Part shown: positions 16,776 through 25,440 of the stretch, piece by piece
How the letters are laid out: each line of letters opens with the position of its first letter
Position numbering within the stretch: the stretch's first letter is position 1
Source of the DNA: JANRLJ01 sp033762735
Lineage (GTDB): Bacteria > Chloroflexota > Anaerolineae > Aggregatilineales > Phototrophicaceae
NCBI GenBank assembly: GCA_033762735.1
Contig: JANRLJ010000009.1
Coordinates: 1-34,993 of the forward strand
Length of the DNA: 34,993 nucleotides
Direction: 5' to 3'
Position numbers and translations under genes: made by a program
The notes under the pieces: model-generated
What the model saw: only the letters and a program-made list of their open reading frames with translations
What the model was told of the DNA's origin: nothing
The model's database searches: none

Positions 16776-16804
16776 GGGATTAGCCTTTGCTAATCCCTTT
16801 TTTG
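16776..16804 (+). terminator. Rho-independent terminator between tsf and pyrH
   Basis: GGGATTAG (16776-16783) and CTAATCCC (16790-16797) form a perfect 8-bp stem with a 6-base loop, followed by seven T residues. It would end the rpsB-tsf transcript. Because it is 50 bases before pyrH, it could also work as an attenuator for read-through into pyrH. Confidence 0.85.
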
Positions 16805-16853
16805 TGCCTGGTGACAGGAAACACTCGAACAACAAACACACAAGAGGGATCAC

Positions 16854-17603
16854 ATGACAAACGCAAATGGAACACAACCGATTTACAAGCGCATCATGGT
16901 CAAGCTGAGCGGCGAGGCGATGGGCGGCAAAACAGGCCAGGGCATCGACCCCGATCAGGTCGAGCTGATCGCCAGCAAGGTCAAGGCGGTCTATGATCTG
17001 GGGGTACAGGTCGCGGTCGTGGTGGGCGGCGGCAATCTATGGCGCGGCGCAGTGGGCGTCAGCCGGGGGATGGAGCAGTCCACCGCCGACTACATGGGCA
17101 TGATCGCCACCGTGATGAACGGCATCGCCCTGCAGGACGCGCTCCAACGGTTGGGCGTGGTCACGCGGGTGCAGACGGCCATCGAGATGAACCGCGTGGC
17201 AGAGCCGTACATCCGCCTGCGGGCTATTCGTCATCTGGAAAAAGGCCGCGTGGTGATTATCGCAGGCGGTACAGGCAATCCTTACTTCACCACCGATACG
17301 GCGGCGGCGCTGCGGGCGATGGAGATTGACGCCGAAATCGTCATCAAGGCCACGAAGGTGGATGGCGTGTATTCCGCCGACCCGCACAAGGACCCCAGCG
17401 CCGTGCGCTTTAATCGCCTGAGCTATCAGCAGGTGTTGGACAGCCGCTTTGAGGTAATGGACATGACCGCCTTTACGCTCTGCCAGGAGAACAAAATGCC
17501 GATTATGGTGCTGAACTTCTGGGGCGATGACGACCTGAAAAATGCTGTTCTGGGGCAGCACGACGTTGGAACGTTGATCGGCGGCGATGCACCGCTGTTG
17601 TAG
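16854..17603 (+). CDS. pyrH: UMP kinase
   Basis: The 249-residue amino-acid-kinase-fold enzyme phosphorylates UMP to UDP with ATP. Motifs in order are YKRIMVKLSGEAMGG, VVVGGGNLWRG, ADYMGMIATVMNGIALQD, IAGGTGNPYFTTDTAAALRA (UMP and phosphate binding) and ATKVDGVYSADP. The length is normal for the family. The start is supported by GAGGG 5 bases upstream. The rpsB-tsf-pyrH order is common in bacteria, but frr, the usual next gene, is missing here and two small paralogues follow instead. Confidence 0.97.
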   Translation: MTNANGTQPIYKRIMVKLSGEAMGGKTGQGIDPDQVELIASKVKAVYDLGVQVAVVVGGGNLWRGAVGVSRGMEQSTADYMGMIATVMNGIALQDALQRLGVVTRVQTAIEMNRVAEPYIRLRAIRHLEKGRVVIIAGGTGNPYFTTDTAAALRAMEIDAEIVIKATKVDGVYSADPHKDPSAVRFNRLSYQQVLDSRFEVMDMTAFTLCQENKMPIMVLNFWGDDDLKNAVLGQHDVGTLIGGDAPLL

Positions 17604-17679
17604 TGCGCTACTGATATAAAATTCGATGATTGCAGCAGGTCGTCCTGTGCTAAACTCTGTTAAAGGAACGGGGCGGCCT

Positions 17680-18063
17680 ATGTCAATCACAGTTCAATGG
17701 TACGTCGAAGGACGCATTGTGCTGATTCAGGCACGCGGCATAATTACGCCTTCGGATATTCGCGCTTCACGTGAACCACTGCTGGCTTATCTCAGGCAGG
17801 GGACTCCACCGATTCATATCATTTATGATGGACGTTATGCAGAGCTTATACAGCCCAGGGTCGTGGAACTCCGCCGCGCGTTCAGCGACACCCGTCTTGA
17901 AGCTGTGGGTTGGGAAGTTCTGATCCTCCACAATTCCATCCTTCGCCTGATTGGTAGCATCCTCTTTCAAATGATGAACGCGGACTATACCATCGTGCGG
18001 TCTCCCGAAGCAGCGCTGGCTTTTTTAGAGCAGCATGACAAGACTCTTGGCGAAGTCTCCTAA
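17680..18063 (+). CDS. Uncharacterised 127-residue STAS-like protein, copy A
   Basis: I chose the ATG at 17680 because AAAGGAA lies upstream and the resulting protein has exactly the length of its downstream paralogue. The pattern W...GRIVLIQARG, then IHIIYD, then GWEVLILHN and RSPEAALAFLEQ suggests an alternating strand/helix fold reminiscent of STAS/SpoIIAA-like domains. That is an inference from pattern, not a family match I can confirm. Cytoplasmic, with no signal peptide. It lies 76 bases after pyrH and 19 bases before copy B, so the three may form one transcript. The function is unknown; a role in sensing or partner-switching would suit a STAS fold. Confidence 0.75.
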   Translation: MSITVQWYVEGRIVLIQARGIITPSDIRASREPLLAYLRQGTPPIHIIYDGRYAELIQPRVVELRRAFSDTRLEAVGWEVLILHNSILRLIGSILFQMMNADYTIVRSPEAALAFLEQHDKTLGEVS

Positions 18064-18082
18064 TTTCGCTTGAGGGAATCGA

Positions 18083-18466
18083 ATGGCGATTGACCTGTGC
18101 TGGCAAATCGAACATCGAGTGGTTCTGATTACGATTTCAGGCGATATCATCCTGGAAGATATCGGCGCCGCTGAGGACGCGCTGTGGAATTTCGTCAAGG
18201 ACGGGCACCAGCCTGTGCATGTGATCTTTGATGTGCGGCGCATCAGCAGCTTCCCGATGAACCTGCGTCAAATCCGTGAACGGTTTAAGGATCGTGACCG
18301 AACCGGGATTGGCTGGCGTGTGCTCATTATTCATCACTCGATGGCGCGGCTGCTGGCCGTGATCGTCTTTCAGCTTTTGAACGTCCCGTTCCGCATTGTG
18401 CGCAGCCCGGCAGAGGCACTGGCGTTTCTTCTGGAACAGGACGACACGCTCCGTCAATCGGTTTAA
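18083..18466 (+). CDS. Uncharacterised 127-residue STAS-like protein, copy B
   Basis: This protein aligns with copy A over the full 127 residues without gaps. Shared positions include RVVLI, a conserved Asp in HVIFD, GIGWRVLIIH, the FQ..N pair and IVRSPAEALAFL. GAGGGAATCG precedes the ATG. Identity is clearly partial, so the duplication is old or the copies have diverged in role. Its TAA (18464-18466) overlaps the stop of the convergent membrane-protein gene by two bases. The function is unknown. Confidence 0.77.
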   Translation: MAIDLCWQIEHRVVLITISGDIILEDIGAAEDALWNFVKDGHQPVHVIFDVRRISSFPMNLRQIRERFKDRDRTGIGWRVLIIHHSMARLLAVIVFQLLNVPFRIVRSPAEALAFLLEQDDTLRQSV

Positions 18467-20652
18467 GGCAGTGACAGCACTACTGCCCCATCGGGCAAGG
18501 TCGTATTGTCCGCCAGGCGCACCGCTGGCAGCCGCACACCATCTGACAGGGTATACAGGCCGACAGCCACCATCGCGCTATCTATCTCAGCAGAGTCCGC
18601 TTCCAGCCTCACGCACTCGGCAATCACCTCGCCCTGTGCCCATGCGCCCGTTGGATAACCTCCCGCAAGCGGCTGATGATCGGCCTGCGCGATCAGTGCA
18701 TGTTCCGGCGAGAGCAGATGCACGAACACCTGATAATCCGCCGGAATCGCCCCCACCGCCTGCCAGCGCAGACACACCTCATAACCAGCTTCAGTACGGC
18801 TGATCTCTGGCTCGGCCAGCGCGATCATCTCCCCGAAGCGGTAGGCTGCATCCAGTGTGCCCCGTTCGCCCTGAATCGCGATTCGGCCTAAAAGCGGCGT
18901 GACCGGATTCCCGTCGGCATCTATTACAGGGAGCGATTCACCGCTGAGGGGGTCATAGAGCGACACCGTGAGCGGATAGACCGTTTGCCGCGAGGCATCG
19001 TCGGGGATGAAAACGATGTAGCGCTCTGCCCACGTTTCACCGGGCTGCCAGTCCACACTGCGCAGGTTGCCTGTGGCCGGGGCGCTGTCTCGTTTGACCA
19101 CCGCCGCGCCCACGCTGGCAAGGCCCACCCACAACGGCTGTGCAGTGGGGTTGAGCGCACGCCAGGTCAGGGTAATGGTGATCGTATCACCGGGGCGGGC
19201 GGTGGCCTGTGCGGGGGAAATGCCTGTCAGTTCGGCGGCGTCGCCATAGCGAAACAGCACAGGATGATCGACCGTTTCGGGTGCGGGCAGCGGACGAAAG
19301 GCGGGCAGAAAATAGCCGAAGGCACACAACGCGGCGATTATCCCCAGGGCGGGGAAGGCGGCCAGCGCGGCGGGTAGATGCACCCGACCCGGCAGCAGCG
19401 CCGTGAGTCCGCCCACAATCAGCGCGACCCATGTCACCAGGCCGGGCAGCAGATAGCGCCCCAGAACGCCCTGCCAGTCGGTGCTGGAAATATAGAGCAG
19501 CACGCCCACCCATGTCAGCCCATAGGCCGCCACCACCAGCGCCATGCGAGTGTCCCGCGAGGTGCGCTTCTGCACCGCCTGCACCGCCCTTAGCGCTGTG
19601 CCCGCGACCCCCACAATCATCAGTCCATCGAACAGGCGGTAAATCCAGTCCGCCACCGCCACTGTATTGCCCGACCCGAACCGCGCCCACACGGTCTGAT
19701 AGGCGAAAGGCACCCGCTGAAGCGCCACATCAAGCGCCAGTTCGTTTCCCCGGATGGGACGGCCACCATTCGCCAGCAGCCCAACCCGGTTGATCGGGTC
19801 GCCGCGTTCCAGCCAGTTATGCGCGTACCACCAGCCGCCTGTGAGCAGTACCAGCCCGCCGATCAGCGGCACGTAGCGCCACATGCGCCGTTCCAGCAGC
19901 AGAGTCACACCGACCGGAATCGCCAGAAAGAGCGCGTTGACTTTGGTCAGCACCGCCGCGCCGAGGACGATGCCGAGCCAGAAAGTGTTGCGCGGGTTCG
20001 GCCCGTCGCGCAGGATGGTCAGCAGCAGCAGCAGCGTGAGCGTCCCGGTGAGAAAAAGCAGGTTGTCATTGTTGATGACGCCGCCCATGTAATTGAACTG
20101 CGGCCAGAACGCCGTCAGCCCCAGCGCCAGCAGCCGCGCACCGGGGTTATGCGGCCACAGGATGCGATAGATGCGGTAGGCGGCATAGACCGTCGCCACA
20201 CCCAGAATGCCCGAAAACAGCCGCACCAGATGCACCCCCTGCACATAACCCAGCAACGAGCCGGGAAAGCGGGTGGCGCGTTCGTGCAGGATGCTGTTCT
20301 TGTTATCGCTGCCGGGGATGCCCATTGCGTGCATGAAGAACGGGTTCAGGTTGTCCTGACCCTGGTCAACATAATCGCTGTCGTCCACCAGCATCAGCAG
20401 CGCGGAGGACAGGATGTAATAGAGCGGGGCGTGATGGTTGGTGGCGGTGGAGAGTGGACGGTAATACCTGACCAGCGGGTCGGGTAGAGTGCGCTCGTAC
20501 TTAATCACCCGCACCGTCTGATAATGCTGCGTTTCGTCCGGCCCTTCGAAGATCGGCCCGACGTTGTAGGCAATCGACAGAATCAAAGCACCGAGCAGCG
20601 CCGCGATCACCAGCAGCCGCTCGATGTTCTCCGTATAGCGCAGACGCCGCAT
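18463..20652 (-). CDS. GT-C-like (PMT/ArnT-type) polytopic membrane glycosyltransferase candidate
   Basis: From the ATG at 20652 (GGGGGAAG just upstream) the protein is 729 residues. It has a first membrane helix (~12-32), then an external loop with GPIFEGPDETQHY. Such an acidic E..DE motif after the first helix is typical of GT-C enzymes that use polyprenyl-phosphate sugars. About ten further hydrophobic helices run to residue ~460. The last ~250 residues are a beta-rich soluble domain, likely outside the membrane, beginning after FGYFLPAFRPLP. Neither the sugar nor the acceptor can be inferred. It starts 14 bases after the glpK stop, so it is probably co-transcribed. A longer reading frame overlapping glpK exists but is unlikely. 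Confidence 0.75.
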   Translation of the reverse strand: MRRLRYTENIERLLVIAALLGALILSIAYNVGPIFEGPDETQHYQTVRVIKYERTLPDPLVRYYRPLSTATNHHAPLYYILSSALLMLVDDSDYVDQGQDNLNPFFMHAMGIPGSDNKNSILHERATRFPGSLLGYVQGVHLVRLFSGILGVATVYAAYRIYRILWPHNPGARLLALGLTAFWPQFNYMGGVINNDNLLFLTGTLTLLLLLTILRDGPNPRNTFWLGIVLGAAVLTKVNALFLAIPVGVTLLLERRMWRYVPLIGGLVLLTGGWWYAHNWLERGDPINRVGLLANGGRPIRGNELALDVALQRVPFAYQTVWARFGSGNTVAVADWIYRLFDGLMIVGVAGTALRAVQAVQKRTSRDTRMALVVAAYGLTWVGVLLYISSTDWQGVLGRYLLPGLVTWVALIVGGLTALLPGRVHLPAALAAFPALGIIAALCAFGYFLPAFRPLPAPETVDHPVLFRYGDAAELTGISPAQATARPGDTITITLTWRALNPTAQPLWVGLASVGAAVVKRDSAPATGNLRSVDWQPGETWAERYIVFIPDDASRQTVYPLTVSLYDPLSGESLPVIDADGNPVTPLLGRIAIQGERGTLDAAYRFGEMIALAEPEISRTEAGYEVCLRWQAVGAIPADYQVFVHLLSPEHALIAQADHQPLAGGYPTGAWAQGEVIAECVRLEADSAEIDSAMVAVGLYTLSDGVRLPAVRLADNTTLPDGAVVLSLP

Positions 20653-20666
20653 TCTTCCCCCGCGCC

Positions 20667-22163
20667 TTATTCCGCCCAGGCCTTTGCCCGTTCCACCGCC
20701 CGTGTCCAGCCGTGATACAGCGTCTCGCGCTGGTCGGCGGACATGGTCGGCTCGAAGGTCTTTTCCAGCGCCCACTGTGCCGCGATTTCGTCCTGCGACT
20801 GCCAGTAGCCCACCGCTAATCCCGCCAGATAAGCCGCGCCTAAAGCGGTCGTCTCGGTCACGGCGGGGCGCTGCACCGGGACGCCGAGGATGTCGGCCTG
20901 GAACTGCATCAGGAAATCGTTGCCCGTCGCGCCGCCATCCACGCGCAGCGCTTGCAGGGTGAGGCCGCTGTCCGCCTGCATCGCGCCCACCACATCGCGC
21001 GTCTGATAGGCGATGCTTTCCAGCGTGGCGCGGACAATCTGCGCCCTGCCGCTGCCGCGCGTCAGCCCCACAATCGTCCCCCGCGCATAACTGTCCCAGT
21101 AGGGCGCACCGAGTCCCACAAAGGCCGGGACGAGATACACCCCGCCTGTATCCGGCACACTCCGTGCCAGCGGTTCGCTTTCCGCCGCGCTGGTGATGAG
21201 CTTGAGTTCATCGCGCAGCCACTGCACCGCCGCGCCCGCGATGAAGACGCTGCCTTCCAGTGCATAAATCATGGGGTGATCGTCGCCCACTTTCCAGCCG
21301 ACGGTCGTCAGCAGGTTGTTCTGGCTGGCGACGGCCTGCGCTCCAGTGTTGATGAGCATGAAGCAGCCCGTGCCATAGGTGTTCTTCGCAAGGCCAGGTT
21401 CAAAACAGGCCTGCCCGAAGGTCGCCGCCTGCTGATCGCCCGCCATGCCGCTGAGCGGAATCGCGCTGCCGAAGATGGCCGGGTCGGTCTCGCCATAGAC
21501 CATGCTGCTGGGCACGACCTGCGGCAGCATACTCTGCGGGATGTTCAGCCGCTTGAGGATGGTGGTTGACCACCAGCGCTTGTGGATGTCATACAGCAGC
21601 GTGCGGCTGGCGTTGCTCACATCGGTGATGTGCAGCCTGCCGCCCGTCAGCTTCCACGCCAGGAAGCAATCGACCGTGCCGAAGGCCAGCCTGCCCGCCT
21701 CGGCTTTTTCCCGTGCGCCGGGGACGTTGTCGAGAATCCAGGCGACTTTCGTGCCGGAGAAATACGCATCGGTGACAAGGCCAGTCTTTTCGCGAATGGT
21801 CTGATCGAAGCCCTCCGCCTTGAGTTCATCACAGAATTTCGCCGTGCGCCGATCCTGCCAGACGATGGCGTTGTGGACGGGTTCGCCCGTCTCCCGATCC
21901 CATACAATCGTCGTCTCACGCTGGTTGGTGATGCCAATCGCCACAATGCGGTCGCCAGAGCCGACATAGGTCTGCACCACGCCCTGCGCGACGGCAAGCT
22001 GACTCTGCCAGATGTCGTTCGGGTCATGCTCCACCCACCCCGGCTGCGGGTAAATCTGGCGGAATTCCTGCTGGCGAACGCCGACGATGCGCCCGCTCTG
22101 GTCGAACAGAATGGCACGGGAGGAGGTCGTCCCCTGGTCAAGCGCGAGGATGAAATCGGTCAT
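20667..22163 (-). CDS. glpK: Glycerol kinase
   Basis: The 498-residue FGGY-family kinase makes glycerol 3-phosphate from glycerol and ATP. The N-terminus reads ALDQGTTSSRAILFDQ, followed by GWVEHDP (the glycerol-binding region with Glu), TNQRETT, VWQDRRT, GTGCFMLINTG and the C-terminal VDGGATGNDFLMQFQADI. The length is typical. AAAGGA lies before the ATG. No glpF, glpD or glpR is adjacent; the gene directly downstream encodes a GT-C-like membrane protein, so the product may feed lipid or glycan synthesis, which is only a suggestion. Confidence 0.97.
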   Translation of the reverse strand: MTDFILALDQGTTSSRAILFDQSGRIVGVRQQEFRQIYPQPGWVEHDPNDIWQSQLAVAQGVVQTYVGSGDRIVAIGITNQRETTIVWDRETGEPVHNAIVWQDRRTAKFCDELKAEGFDQTIREKTGLVTDAYFSGTKVAWILDNVPGAREKAEAGRLAFGTVDCFLAWKLTGGRLHITDVSNASRTLLYDIHKRWWSTTILKRLNIPQSMLPQVVPSSMVYGETDPAIFGSAIPLSGMAGDQQAATFGQACFEPGLAKNTYGTGCFMLINTGAQAVASQNNLLTTVGWKVGDDHPMIYALEGSVFIAGAAVQWLRDELKLITSAAESEPLARSVPDTGGVYLVPAFVGLGAPYWDSYARGTIVGLTRGSGRAQIVRATLESIAYQTRDVVGAMQADSGLTLQALRVDGGATGNDFLMQFQADILGVPVQRPAVTETTALGAAYLAGLAVGYWQSQDEIAAQWALEKTFEPTMSADQRETLYHGWTRAVERAKAWAE

Positions 22164-22313
22164 GAAAGAAGTCCTTTTTCAGCAGATTGGTGACGCCGCG
22201 AATATTCACCTGTCCGGTGGGAGGTATAGAGTTATGTCTGTAAAAACGCCCCAGAGTTTAGATGCTGGCACCCCACGATGCAACCAATTTTACGCACGTT
22301 CTGTAATGCCTTA

Positions 22314-22342
22314 TGTCTTTTCTCTGCCATTCTGACTACAAT
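22314..22342 (+). promoter_or_regulatory. Possible promoter of the membrane histidine kinase gene
   Basis: TACAAT (22337-22342) is a good -10 with TGTCTT 17 bases upstream as a weak -35. It lies 37 bases before the chosen start, in the 216-base spacer divergent from glpK. Nothing else recognisable is present in that spacer. Confidence 0.3.
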
Positions 22343-22379
22343 AACCAGAAAGCATACAACTTGGGGCGAAACTCAGGTT

Positions 22380-24113
22380 ATGTCCACACAGTTTGTCGTC
22401 TCGGATTTTGAAACCATCTACCGCCAATTTGCCACGCGCGTCCTGCGGTACACACTGCTCCTGCTGCTTACGATTGTAAGTGTCTTCCTGGTGGTAAGTC
22501 TGCTGGGAGGGCGTTCTTCCATCCAGCGGATTTTTATCCCCATCGTCATGAGCGTTTTTGCCGTATCTTTTTTCCTCACCGAGCGCAAACGATTTACCAG
22601 CGCCAGCCTGCTCTTTCTGGGCGGGTTCTGGCTGGTGATTACGGCTGCGGTGTTCAGTATCAACGGCATCCGCAATGCCAGCTTCAGCGCTTATGTGGTC
22701 ATCATCATCTATTCGGCGGTGCTGCTTGGCGGGCGGGCGGTAGCGGTCTTTACGGGCATAAGTGTGCTGTCGGGCATACTCGTCACCCTCGGCGAGTTAC
22801 AGGGGGTGCTGCCGCTGCGGCGGACTGAACTGTTCATCGAAGATCGCATTTTCATGCACACGGGAATTTTCATGGCGTCGGCCATTCTGCTGTACTTCAC
22901 CTCTCAGATTTTGCGCGAAGGCATGCAGCGTGTGCAGGAAGGTGAAGAGCGACTTCTGGCGCGGAACGAAGCGCTGGTGAAGGAGATCGCCGACCGCAAA
23001 GAGGTGGAAGCCCGCCTGCGCGAACACCAGGATCAGTACCGCATCCTGTTTGAAAATACCGGCGTGCCGACGGCGCTTTATGATCGCCACAATCGTGTGA
23101 CGATGATGAACGATGCCGGGGCGCATCTGTTCAATCTTACCCCGGAGCAGTGCAGAGGCCTGGGGCTGTACGATCTTTTCACAAAGGAAATCGCTGACCG
23201 CGCGACAGAACGCCACACCCGCATCCTGCAAACGGGCAAAGCGGAAGTGTTCGAGTCCGTCACGAACCTGCCAGTCGGTGAAGTGACATTCCTGATGAAT
23301 ATGCAGCCCTTGCGCGATGACCGAGGGGAAATCATTGGCATCCTGTTGATTGCTACCGACATCACCGAGCAGCGCCGTGCCCAGCAGCGTGAACTGGAAC
23401 TGGCAATCGCCAATGAGAAGAACGCCTTCCTGACTGACTTCCTCGGTACGGTTTCCCACGACCTGAAAACGCCGATCACCGTCCTCAATACCAGCCTGTA
23501 TCTGATTGAAAACAGCCAGGATCGCGGCTACCAGCAGCGCAAGCTGGAGGTCATGAAGGAACAGACCGGGCTGCTCGACCGCTACATTCAGGACATGCTG
23601 ATGGTCGCTCGGCTGGAACATGCGCCGACCATGACCCCCGAAGCAGTGCCGCTTGAAGAGGTTTTCCGGGAAGTGACGGGACGGCTGCGGGCGCGGGCGG
23701 AGCGCAAACAGATTGAGATGGACATCACCGATCTGAAGACTCTTCCCGCCGTTCAGGGTGATGCTGACCAGCTCCAGCGGGCGCTGATTAATCTGGTGGA
23801 GAACGCGCTGACCTACACCCCGGTGGCCGGGCACGTCCGTTTGTGCGCCTCGCAGGAGGGGAATACCGTCATGATCGAAGTCAGCGACAGCGGGATCGGC
23901 ATCGCGCCGGAAGACCTGCCGCACATCTTCGAGCGCTTCTACCGCTCTGAACCCGCCCGTCGCATGGAGCATTCCGGCACAGGTCTGGGGCTTGCCATCG
24001 TGAAGAAGGTCATCGACATGCACCAGGGCACTATAGAAGTCGAGAGCCAACCCGGACAGGGCACCACATTCCGCATCCGACTGGAAGCCGCCCCGATGGT
24101 GGCGGAAGTATGA
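22380..24113 (+). CDS. Membrane sensor histidine kinase, multi-TM-PAS-HisKA-HATPase
   Basis: The protein is 577 residues from the ATG at 22380; an upstream in-frame ATG at 22278 would add a stretch that covers the likely promoter. The first ~190 residues hold about six hydrophobic helices with very short loops, like MASE-type or 5-6TM sensors that detect signals within the membrane. A coiled coil follows, then a PAS domain (~215-340) ending in DITEQRR. The H-box TVSHDLKTPITVLNTSLYLI puts the phospho-acceptor at His360. The ATPase core has NLVENA, SDSGIGIAPEDLPHIFERFYR and GTGLGLAIVKK. The H-box region resembles that of the soluble PAS kinase at 3677-6127 (both have ISTSLYL/LNTSLYL), so they may be paralogues. 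No receiver gene is adjacent. Confidence 0.92.
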   Translation: MSTQFVVSDFETIYRQFATRVLRYTLLLLLTIVSVFLVVSLLGGRSSIQRIFIPIVMSVFAVSFFLTERKRFTSASLLFLGGFWLVITAAVFSINGIRNASFSAYVVIIIYSAVLLGGRAVAVFTGISVLSGILVTLGELQGVLPLRRTELFIEDRIFMHTGIFMASAILLYFTSQILREGMQRVQEGEERLLARNEALVKEIADRKEVEARLREHQDQYRILFENTGVPTALYDRHNRVTMMNDAGAHLFNLTPEQCRGLGLYDLFTKEIADRATERHTRILQTGKAEVFESVTNLPVGEVTFLMNMQPLRDDRGEIIGILLIATDITEQRRAQQRELELAIANEKNAFLTDFLGTVSHDLKTPITVLNTSLYLIENSQDRGYQQRKLEVMKEQTGLLDRYIQDMLMVARLEHAPTMTPEAVPLEEVFREVTGRLRARAERKQIEMDITDLKTLPAVQGDADQLQRALINLVENALTYTPVAGHVRLCASQEGNTVMIEVSDSGIGIAPEDLPHIFERFYRSEPARRMEHSGTGLGLAIVKKVIDMHQGTIEVESQPGQGTTFRIRLEAAPMVAEV

Positions 24114-24392
24114 CGAACGTTAACCATCCCTATGGCTTTCTGTGGCGTTTTAGGGTAAAATGTAGGCGTGTCTAATGTAACTTCAGGCGCCCCCGTTTTG
24201 CGGATTTGGAGCCAACGGCATACGACACAAGGCAGCTTAACAACGGAATATAGCGCGTTGCCTGCCGAAAATCGTGGCGGGCGTAAAATATTCAACGTGT
24301 CCATTAAGTAATCCCGAACGCATTCAGCAACGGGATAGGGGGTGCAGTAGTTCATCCCATGCGGGTTTATCCTGCATAAAACAGACCCACCT

Positions 24393-24662
24393 ATGTCCAT
24401 AAATGGGTATAGGAAAGGGAACTATGCACCGGAAACAGCAACCGATGCCGACTGGCTGGCGCTGCGCCAGCAAACACTGGACATGAACAAACGTCTGTCC
24501 GATGCGATAGCCGCGCTGGATGCCGACTCGCTCTATCGCGTCCGTCCGGCGTGGCAGCAGTCACCGTTTCAGATCGCGCAGGGGATGCTCGCTCACAACA
24601 GCTATCACACGGCGGAGGTCATCTCCCTGCGGCATTTGCAGGGCTGGTGGGTGAAAGCCTGA
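24393..24662 (+). pseudogene. DinB-like C-terminal fragment (likely remnant)
   Basis: The 89-residue frame ends with AHNSYHTAEVISLRHLQGWW. This strongly resembles the last helix of DinB/YfiT-superfamily four-helix proteins (typically 150-170 residues), including the metal-ligand histidine of the HxxYH pattern. The N-terminal half of a DinB domain is missing, and no other frame in 24114-24392 restores it. That 279-base stretch otherwise shows only AT-rich spacer with no recognised element. There is no good ribosome binding site before the ATG at 24393. A 5'-truncated remnant is the simplest reading, but a short functional protein is possible. Confidence 0.55.
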
Positions 24663-24708
24663 AAACATCCGACGAAGAATTCTTCTTGAGGTCAAAGGAA
24701 AAAAGACG

Positions 24709-24945
24709 ATGAAGCGACGGTTGCTGCTGGTGTTGATCTGCGCGGCCTTTGTGCTGGCGGCCTGCGGAGGGGATAACCCTTCACCATCCCTTTCCACCCC
24801 GACCGCCGATGTTCAGCTACCACCGGATGAACCCGCCGGGGAAGAAACGCCCGAATCTACCGAGGAAACCACGCCAGAACCAACAGGCGAAGTGATCGGC
24901 CTTCCGCCGGATGAACCTGTCCCGACTGAAGCGCCAGGAAGCTGA
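24709..24945 (+). CDS. Small lipoprotein with a Pro/Glu/Thr-rich tail
   Basis: The 78-residue protein has a lipoprotein signal: MKRR, a hydrophobic stretch, then the lipobox LAAC with Cys19 as the lipidated residue. The mature ~60 residues are low-complexity, rich in Pro, Glu and Thr, and contain LPPDEP twice (near both ends of the tail). No folded domain is evident, so it could be a spacer or surface-exposed linker. A purine-rich AAAGGAAAA lies upstream. arsC follows 19 bases after its stop, suggesting one transcript, but no functional link is clear. Confidence 0.72.
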   Translation: MKRRLLLVLICAAFVLAACGGDNPSPSLSTPTADVQLPPDEPAGEETPESTEETTPEPTGEVIGLPPDEPVPTEAPGS

Positions 24946-24964
24946 CAACAATCAGGGGAGTGCC

Positions 24965-25390
24965 ATGATGAAAAAACGAGTGCTTGTCCTTTGTACAGGC
25001 AATTCTGCCCGCAGTCAGTTAGCCGAGGCGCTGATCAATGCCAGGCGCGGTGAACAGTGGGAAGCATTCAGCGCCGGAACCGAGCCAGCAAAACAGGTAA
25101 ACCCTTATGCCTTGCGTGTTCTGGACGAACTCGGTATCAACGCACACAACAGCCGTCCCAAATCCATGATGGAATTCCAGGGACAGGCATTTGATCTTGT
25201 GCTTACGGTCTGCGACGATGCCGCTGAAAACTGCCCTTTCTGGCCGGGACAGGGACGGCGTGTGCATGTCGGCTTCCCTGACCCGGCGAAAGCAGAAGGC
25301 AGCGATACGGAGATTCTGAATGCTTTTCGTTCCGTAGCGGAGGGAATAGAGACACGGATTTTGCCGCTGTTGGATGAGGACGGCAGATAA
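24965..25390 (+). CDS. arsC: Arsenate reductase, low-molecular-weight phosphatase type (thioredoxin-linked)
   Basis: The 141-residue protein has the LMW-phosphatase P-loop CTGNSARSQ with nucleophile Cys10. The redox pair of ArsC is present: Cys83 and Cys90 in TVCDDAAENCPFWPG. Asp106 in FPDP is the general acid. These match the triple-cysteine layout of Bacillus/Staphylococcus ArsC, which reduces arsenate to arsenite using thioredoxin. AGGGGAG lies 4 bases before the ATG at 24965; a second ATG follows at 24968. No arsB/acr3 or arsR is adjacent. A tyrosine phosphatase role is less likely given the extra cysteines. Confidence 0.9.
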   Translation: MMKKRVLVLCTGNSARSQLAEALINARRGEQWEAFSAGTEPAKQVNPYALRVLDELGINAHNSRPKSMMEFQGQAFDLVLTVCDDAAENCPFWPGQGRRVHVGFPDPAKAEGSDTEILNAFRSVAEGIETRILPLLDEDGR

Positions 25391-25394
25391 GAAA

Positions 25395-25420
25395 AAGGGG
25401 CTTGTCTGGGCCCCTTCTTG
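25395..25420. terminator. Terminator hairpin between arsC and the convergent gene
   Basis: AAGGGGC (25395-25401) and GCCCCTT (25410-25416) form a 7-bp stem with an 8-base loop, 5 bases after the arsC stop. A-rich and T-rich flanks (AAAAA before, TTCTTG after) allow it to act on both strands, but the T tract is modest. Confidence 0.65.
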
Positions 25421-25440
25421 AGTTTCAACAATTCCGCTTT

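Noticed and set aside
20653..20775. A 41-codon upstream extension of the GT-C-like protein overlapping glpK
   Set aside because: The extension is Arg/Gly-rich, and a well-placed GGGGGAAG and ATG at 20652 directly precede the first membrane helix.
22797..24050. A 417-codon antisense frame over the membrane histidine kinase
   Set aside because: The sense strand has unmistakable HisKA/HATPase motifs; the antisense product has no recognisable domain.
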